DNA of 64,000 nucleotides from Pontederia crassipes (taxonomy: Eukaryota > Streptophyta > Magnoliopsida > Commelinales > Pontederiaceae), in the NCBI GenBank assembly GCA_030549335.1, contig CM060189.1, forward strand, positions 33,627,001 to 33,691,000, read 5' to 3'. Below the pieces are notes generated by a model. It was not told the DNA's origin. It made no database searches and saw nothing but the letters and a program-made list of their open reading frames with translations. Made by a program: the position numbers and the translations under genes. Each line of letters starts with the position of its first letter. Within the stretch, counting starts at the first letter, position 1. Positions 58,563 through 64,000 of the stretch are shown here, piece by piece.

Positions 58563-60935
58563 TTAAGCTGGACCAGTTCTGATAGCATGATCCAAATCTG
58601 CTATCAAATCTTCAACATCCTCAATGCCGACAGAGATTCGAACAAGATCATCAGTCAAACCCCTGGCCTCGCGAACTGAAGCAGGTATGCTCGCATGGGA
58701 CATGAAGCATGGCAAGCTTATTAACGATTTCACACTTCCTGAGTAAGAAGGAAATATAGCAAAATATGTCACATATATAATGTATTTGCAATGGAAGTCC
58801 TGCAGCATGCTGACAATCAGATTACATTTAGGAAGGGGAATAGAGTGATTAGGATTTGGGCTTTTAATAACTTTAGTTTTCTTACTTTTCTCAACTGAAA
58901 AATGAAAAAAAAAATCATAGGATTGGTTAGAACACATTGATCTGACCAATTCTACGGCACACATAATAAACTTTTCAGTGTGCAAAGCGAGATCAAGATG
59001 GCAGGTCGCCTTTCATATGATAGCGTTCCGGAAAGCAATCCTGACAATCGTGCTCAATAGAAAACAAATTACTTGAAGTGAATGTCGATGAATAGCCGAC
59101 AAAGGACAAAGATGATTGGCAACGACGATGCTGAGGCTAGACAAAGAACAAGATATGACAAATGACTAGCGACGGTTGCGCGAAGGTTGCAAAAAGAGGC
59201 AGCAATAGTAAATGAGCGACCACTACTTTCTATACTTTTTTTACAATGACTCAATACTTGTTAACTCAATTTAGCACAATATTTGAGCATAAGCTCAGTG
59301 TTCCATAATAAAGATAGTCAATCATCTACTCTAGATCCCTTTGAACTTCCTCACATGTCTAGAAGTACTTTTTGTGATAGTAAATTTTCTACTGGTTCAT
59401 TGATTATGAAGATTCTGAAGTTATCACATAAATATAGGTAGCGTTTCGAGTTCCACTTGTTACAATGGACTAGATTAATGATGACGTCTCCCTTTTTTTT
59501 TTCTTCCCTTTTATTTTGAGTTGTGTGACACTATATTTCATATATTTTGTACTTTTGTAAGTTCTATTCTATTTAAAACAGAATATATTGGATTTTGTCT
59601 ACTATTGTACTTTTACATTGTTTTTTTTTCTAATTTCTTTTCCATAAGCCTGCAAAGTTTCCTGTGTCAGTTTCCATGTAGGATAATTTGTTGCTTTTTG
59701 CATTTTGACATGACTCAAGTTACATGAACACTTTACATAAAAGGTAATCAATCAACAGAAATAAACTTCTCTAGTTCTTAAGGGTGTTTGGTTCATTCTA
59801 TCTTTTTTACATTCCTAAGCATCTTGATAGGAATGATGGATTCTAATGTTTGGTTATGTGTCATTTAGTAATGTAAATAGGAATGTGACATTCCAACTGA
59901 AATGACAACAACAACAAAACATTATCCCACTAGGTGGGGTCGACTACATGGATCATACGATGCTTCGTTGATCCATGTTCATAAGATTCGACAGGATTTT
60001 ATGCTGGCTGTCGGGGCCTAACACAACCCTCCTCCTTCCAACTGAAATGACATTCCTACGAAATGTTGGAATTCCATTATCATCATAAATGATATCTTTC
60101 TCACATTTCAATGACTTGGGAGAGAGAGAAAGAGAGAGAGAGAGGAGGGGAATGTGATTCCTTTATTAAACTAAAACAAACATGAAAATTCAACTTTACT
60201 TGGAATGTGATTCCTTAAATTACATTCCTTGGCATCTTTACATTCCAAGTAATATTAGATATCTTCAACCAAATGCACCCTAAGTTCATTGCCTTCAAGA
60301 GAGTGAGGAGACAATAGAACAAGAGTCAATAGAACAAGAGGACAAAACATATGTCTTTTAAGTGGCACTAGTGAGGCAATCCCTTCACAAAAGTCAATAG
60401 AACAAGAGGTCATGAGTAGAAGAGGATGAGACATATATGTCTTTTAAGTGGTACAAGGGAGGCAATACCTTAATTGCTCGTCATTGTCATCCACAAACTA
60501 AATCAACATGAGAGTTTCAAATTAGAAATTTGCTGAAAAATGTTTCAATTTGAAACATCTGGCATTGCTTCTTTTTATATATTTTGGGTAAGGTGGTTTC
60601 TTTTCATTATAGAAGAGAACATAAAAACATGACTGCTTACCAAAGCTAACAGTTATGCTGAAATACTTTGTTTTGTGAGCAATATGCTCAGAGAGAGCCA
60701 ATGATCCTGTCAAAAAGCTTAATACAGATCCCGCACCTTTTGCCTGCAATGATAATGGGATTTACGAGAATAAAGTTTTATTTCTATTTTGTATTCTCCT
60801 TTTCCTGAAACACTATGCGAAGATTACCTGAGAATAATGCAAAGAGCGTCCAGGGTGATCCGGAAGTCCCGCATAGTTCACTTGCTTCACCCTTGGATGA
60901 GCGGACAAAAATTCAGCAAGCTTCTGTGCATTGGC
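58563..60935 (-). CDS. Cystathionine beta-lyase, C-terminal exons (gene continues upstream)
   Basis: Three terminal exons, minus strand: 60935-60828 ([20 protein letters not shown]...), 60743-60641 ([20 protein letters not shown]...) and 58738-58563 ([20 protein letters not shown]..., stop TAA). They join in frame with GT..AG introns. These are the C-terminal PLP-fold segments of the Cys/Met-metabolism family. The [20 protein letters not shown] stretch (about 30 residues from the end) binds the substrate carboxylate through Arg in this family. The wording matches plant cystathionine beta-lyase, not cystathionine gamma-synthase. The enzyme cleaves cystathionine to homocysteine, pyruvate and ammonia in the plastid, the step before methionine synthase. 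The catalytic Lys exon and everything upstream are not visible before 64000, so the next intron exceeds 3 kb. Confidence 0.92.
59779..60283. mobile_element. Tourist-like MITE with TAA TSD, host of a nested SINE
   Basis: Element 59782-60280. The left end GGGTGTTTGGTTCATTCTAT and the reverse complement of the right end GGGTGCATTTGGTTGAAGAT are inverted repeats. TAA flanks both ends (59779-59781 and 60281-60283), the PIF/Harbinger-type 3-bp duplication. Repeated GGAATGTGATTCC and ACATTCC blocks fill both halves. It lies in the last intron of the cystathionine beta-lyase gene. Confidence 0.75.
59891..60052 (-). mobile_element. SINE (TTG-tailed), copy 5, 5'-truncated, reverse orientation, with TSD
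   Basis: Body 59908-60035, minus orientation, missing the 5' part and about 20 internal bases relative to copy 3. An exact 17-bp duplication TTCCAACTGAAATGACA flanks it (59891-59907 and 60036-60052). It is nested in the Tourist-like MITE. Confidence 0.88.
60324..60475. repeat. Imperfect tandem duplication, about 68-85 bp
   Basis: AGTCAATAGAACAAGAGG (60324 and 60392) opens two units that both continue to ATATGTCTTTTAAGTGG and GAGGCAAT-CCTT. AGTCAATAGAACAAGAG-like words also occur just before the first unit. Confidence 0.75.
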
Positions 60936-61395
60936 CTATCACCAGAGAATAAAGTTTTAGCTCAATGTCTATGATGTATCATAACTAAATAGAAGGTTAT
61001 TTATTAACTGTCCAGATCTACGATTTCACAAATTTTTTTTTTCAAATGGAAATAATGTGCTTAAGTTTTAGCTATGCAATCATTGAATGTTTTGAGTTAA
61101 TGACAAAACAACATGCCCATATCCCGACCAAACTAAACAAATGTTCAAAGATTTAACAATATGAAATATTTAACTCACAATAAAGATCCTCAACTTCAAT
61201 TTTTTATTAGATCAGAAACCCTTTGAAGAATCACTGTTCAAAATCTCTCCTGCCATGCTATGCATTTTGAACAAAAGTATTTGATTACTTCCCTAAAACC
61301 AGCTTTACAAAGTCTGCTAGTGGCAAAAGATAAACATCAACACACAAGTTTACATTGCATATAGACTACACACAAAGTGTAAACCACATCTACGC

Positions 61396-61423
61396 GGGGG
61401 GGGGGGGGGGGGGGGGGGGGGGG
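61396..61423. repeat. Poly(G) run of 28
   Basis: Uninterrupted G28 on the plus strand (C28 on the coding strand of the cystathionine beta-lyase gene), within its large intron. The exact length may be a sequencing approximation. Confidence 0.85.
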
Positions 61424-61639
61424 CATAAACATGCAGTCTCCCCTCTATTTACAAGGAGGGCTGTTTGCATGATTATAACTTCTGACCCCTTGCTTAGAAG
61501 AGCAACTTGACCACTCGGGAGACTTGTTGGAAGGTTGAGGTCCGTTCCACAGTTCCATTGAGTTCAGGAATGTGGGTTAATATATTGAACATTGGATCCT
61601 TTGAAGTATTGGTTAAATTCATCGTTGTTAAGTTCATTA

Positions 61640-62190
61640 CCAATTAACTGACAAGCATATCGGCTCAAATTACTAGAAACAAGTCATGGAAAGGGGCATC
61701 AAGCCTTCAAGGATGGAGCTTTAGGAACATTGCTTAGTGCTTCCTATCTCATATAGAGCTCAATGGGCACCCAATTCTGGTACAACTTGTCGTCCATAAA
61801 GTGAGCAGGAGCATATATCTCATTTTTTTTCTCATGTGAAATAGCTGAAGAAGTGTGGAGGCTAACACAGGTGGACTAGATTGATGTGCGACTAACTGGC
61901 ATTTTTGGCAGAGCTTCAGAAGAGGTGGTTTGTTTCAAGAAATTATATTTAGATCATGGAGGACCCAGACAATTCCTTTTGCATTCATATGGACTATTTG
62001 GATCCAAAGGAATGATGCTATCTTTAAGGGGGCTAGATGCTATGAGGAAAATATCATAAATCATGTAAGATCTCAACTTAGGGAATGGAGTGAACGCATA
62101 TGAGTTGGGATTATAGCACTGATATTGTAAAACACTTGTATATATTTCTCTTTGTAATAAATACGGATGACTATTAACCTCGAATAGTCA
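61640..62190 (+). mobile_element. LINE 3'-end fragment (zf-RVT region and tail)
   Basis: A plus-strand, multiply broken frame reads, in pieces, EIAEEVWRLTQ, then PFAFIWTIWIQRNDAIFKGA and VRSQLREWSER. That is the pattern of the region after reverse transcriptase in plant L1 elements. The block ends CTCTTTGTAATAAATACGGATGACT, similar in style to the LINE-like poly(A) insert at 14508-14586. It is antisense to the host gene. Confidence 0.6.
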
Positions 62191-64000
62191 TCATTTGCCC
62201 GCTTAAAAATATCTATATACTGGTTCTGTAATGACTGGCAGTTAACAGAAAAAAAAATGTTAAGTTTAAAACAACCGGGAGATAAAAATCACACCTTATC
62301 TTTTAATCCAATCCAAGATTTATCTCTTCTCTCATATCAATCAAAACCTCTCCAGAATCTCTCTGCCATCTCCCATTTTTCACTCAGCCGTGCCCTCTCT
62401 CTACCTTTTCTCTCTTTATCTTCCCTTCTTGGACTTGACATCCACAACACCTGTAGGAGGGGAACTCCGGGATGGCGACATGACAAGGTCAGGACATCAT
62501 AAAGCACCAGATGAAGAGAGAACGAGCAGAGGAAGAGGAAGAGAAGGAAAAAAAGAGGAATGTGAGTTCCAACTCAAACTTCACAAGGTATGTAATTAGG
62601 CCAACACAGTCAAGAATGTTATGATTTTTGCTAGAATCATTATGTCATCAATATAGAGTGATCTTGGGATGTTTATTTGATCATTCGTTGATTACTTGTT
62701 TTATGGTACATTCATTAATTATTTATCCCATTAAAAACCATCTGAATAGATCCGTGCATCATCACGCCACTGTGAAGTACAGAGTTTTCAGAACCCGGTT
62801 GGGATCGTTCCCGGCTGAAGGGACAAACATCAGGACCCGCCTGGATTCTTGCAAATCTGGCCCGGATTCTTCGTGGCCGAGAGGTTTTTGGAAAAGAGAA
62901 CCTATGAACCTAGCCGGGTTGATGATGACCCCGTCCGCGCTCAACAAGATGGAAAACTCGAGAAGAATAGTATTCACCTGACCTGCAAATGCATGAACCC
63001 AGCCATCTATATACCCAAACTGGTCTGGGTTGTCTTGTTGGAGTTTGAGGATATTCAGCTGTTTTAGATCGTACAAAGATGATCTAGATTTCTACAAACC
63101 CAGCCCGGGTTCTGATATGCCGAGAAGACCTGGTGTAAATTTTTACCCCTTTGTCATGTGATTGATCTTAGTCAATTTGATATTGATGATTACTCTGACT
63201 AAATTCTACTGATTACATCTTTCTGATCATGTCCTATTGATCCTTAATAAAAAACTTCTTAATTATGATTTTAATACCCTAATGATGATCCCTTACTAAC
63301 TTATGATGTATTAAAAAGATGATGTAAAAGCTTACAAGATAAATAAAGCAAAACGTAAAGTGCAAAGCTTTTATGATGATAGGTTGACAAAGGACAACTG
63401 GGAATGAATTTCTCTTTCCCACCATGGATTGAAAGATACCCCTTTTATGGAATAGGAAGATATTTTCCCACGAATTGAAAGATACTTTAGGAGTTCAAGG
63501 ATGCTCTATGGTTTGAAAGATATATCAGTTTATAGATAAAAAAATGTAATGCAGTGATGAAGATAAAGAAGCATATTAATGATGAAAACACTTCCTATGA
63601 TGATTGGCAATCCTCACCCTTATGGTGATGACTGATTATGCCTTTATGCTCTTTTTTTTTTTTTGAGAGGATGCATTTATGATCTGTTCATATCATGTTT
63701 ATTATGTTCTTATAAATATTGATTATAATTATAAAATGCCCTTTTCTGATCTTACTAATGATGTTCTCATGTTGATTACTCCCCCAGTTATTATATCATG
63801 ATGTTCTTATGATGATTTTGCCTCTATTTTACATACTGGATGTCAAAATTCACAGGAGGTTCAACTCCCATACATATTCAATATTGCACATGCAGATCCT
63901 AATCATTAAGGTGGCCAATGATGATAGATCATGCTCGTGGTGGCAGCACATGGATGCTTGGAGTCTTTTTCTAGTTTTCTTCTGTCTTAGTTTTCTTTCA
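62191..64000. other. Upstream intron or flank of cystathionine beta-lyase, unclassified
   Basis: No exon of the gene could be recognised here. 62260-62600 is pyrimidine-rich then purine-rich without motifs. 62760-63115 is GC-richer, with an open minus-strand frame of 104 residues (63076-62762) and repeated CCCGG words, but no known domain; it may belong to an unrecognised retroelement. 63120-64000 is AT-rich with repeated GATGAT words. Confidence 0.35.

Overview
This is a 64-kb window of nuclear DNA from a flowering plant. Genes are split by introns with GT..AG borders, the intergenic DNA is very AT-rich, and decayed plant transposons are everywhere: Ty1/copia, L1-type LINE, TRIM, hAT-like and Tourist-like MITEs, and a tRNA-like SINE ending in TTG repeats. 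I cannot name the species. A non-grass monocot is a guess, nothing more.

Layout. (1) 0-9.3 kb is gene-free: an AT-rich dispersed repeat, a degenerate tandem array, and a dead copia element (2.46-6.94 kb) whose gag is broken by an antisense three-LTR TRIM array. (2) 9.8-16.0 kb, plus strand: a complete 4-exon gene for a PA-TM-RING-H2 vacuolar sorting receptor (RMR type), with introns full of SINE/MITE/retroposed inserts. (3) 19.0-27.6 kb, minus strand: a complete 9-exon gene for the plant EDRF1-like TPR protein, convergent with the RMR gene. (4) 27.8-33.1 kb, minus strand: a decayed L1-type LINE ending just upstream of the EDRF1-like start codon, followed by a probable solo LTR (33.4-34.4 kb). 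(5) 35.6-39.8 kb, minus strand: a complete 9-exon gene for a circularly permuted DAR/YlqF GTPase with a probable chloroplast transit peptide. (6) 39.9-51.9 kb: no gene; microsatellites, MITEs and dispersed repeats. (7) 52.0-52.6 kb, minus strand: an intronless DUF688-like gene with TATA box and poly(A) signal. (8) 52.7-58.5 kb: no gene; two hAT-like elements and other MITEs. (9) 58.6-60.9 kb, minus strand: the last three exons of cystathionine beta-lyase; its upstream exons are not visible before the window edge.

The four larger genes do not form a pathway: vacuolar protein sorting, an EDRF1-like protein of unclear plant function, organellar ribosome assembly, and methionine synthesis. The most striking signal is small-scale retroposition. 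Five insertions of one SINE family all have exact 16-19 bp target-site duplications (TSDs), including one only 38 bp long. A separate 79-bp poly(A)-tailed insert is also TSD-flanked. Four related hAT-like elements carry GGGTCGGG-rich inverted ends; two have 8-bp TSDs with one mismatch and one has a perfect TSD. Exon coordinates were worked out by hand from splice sites, reading phase and family knowledge; no alignment could be run.
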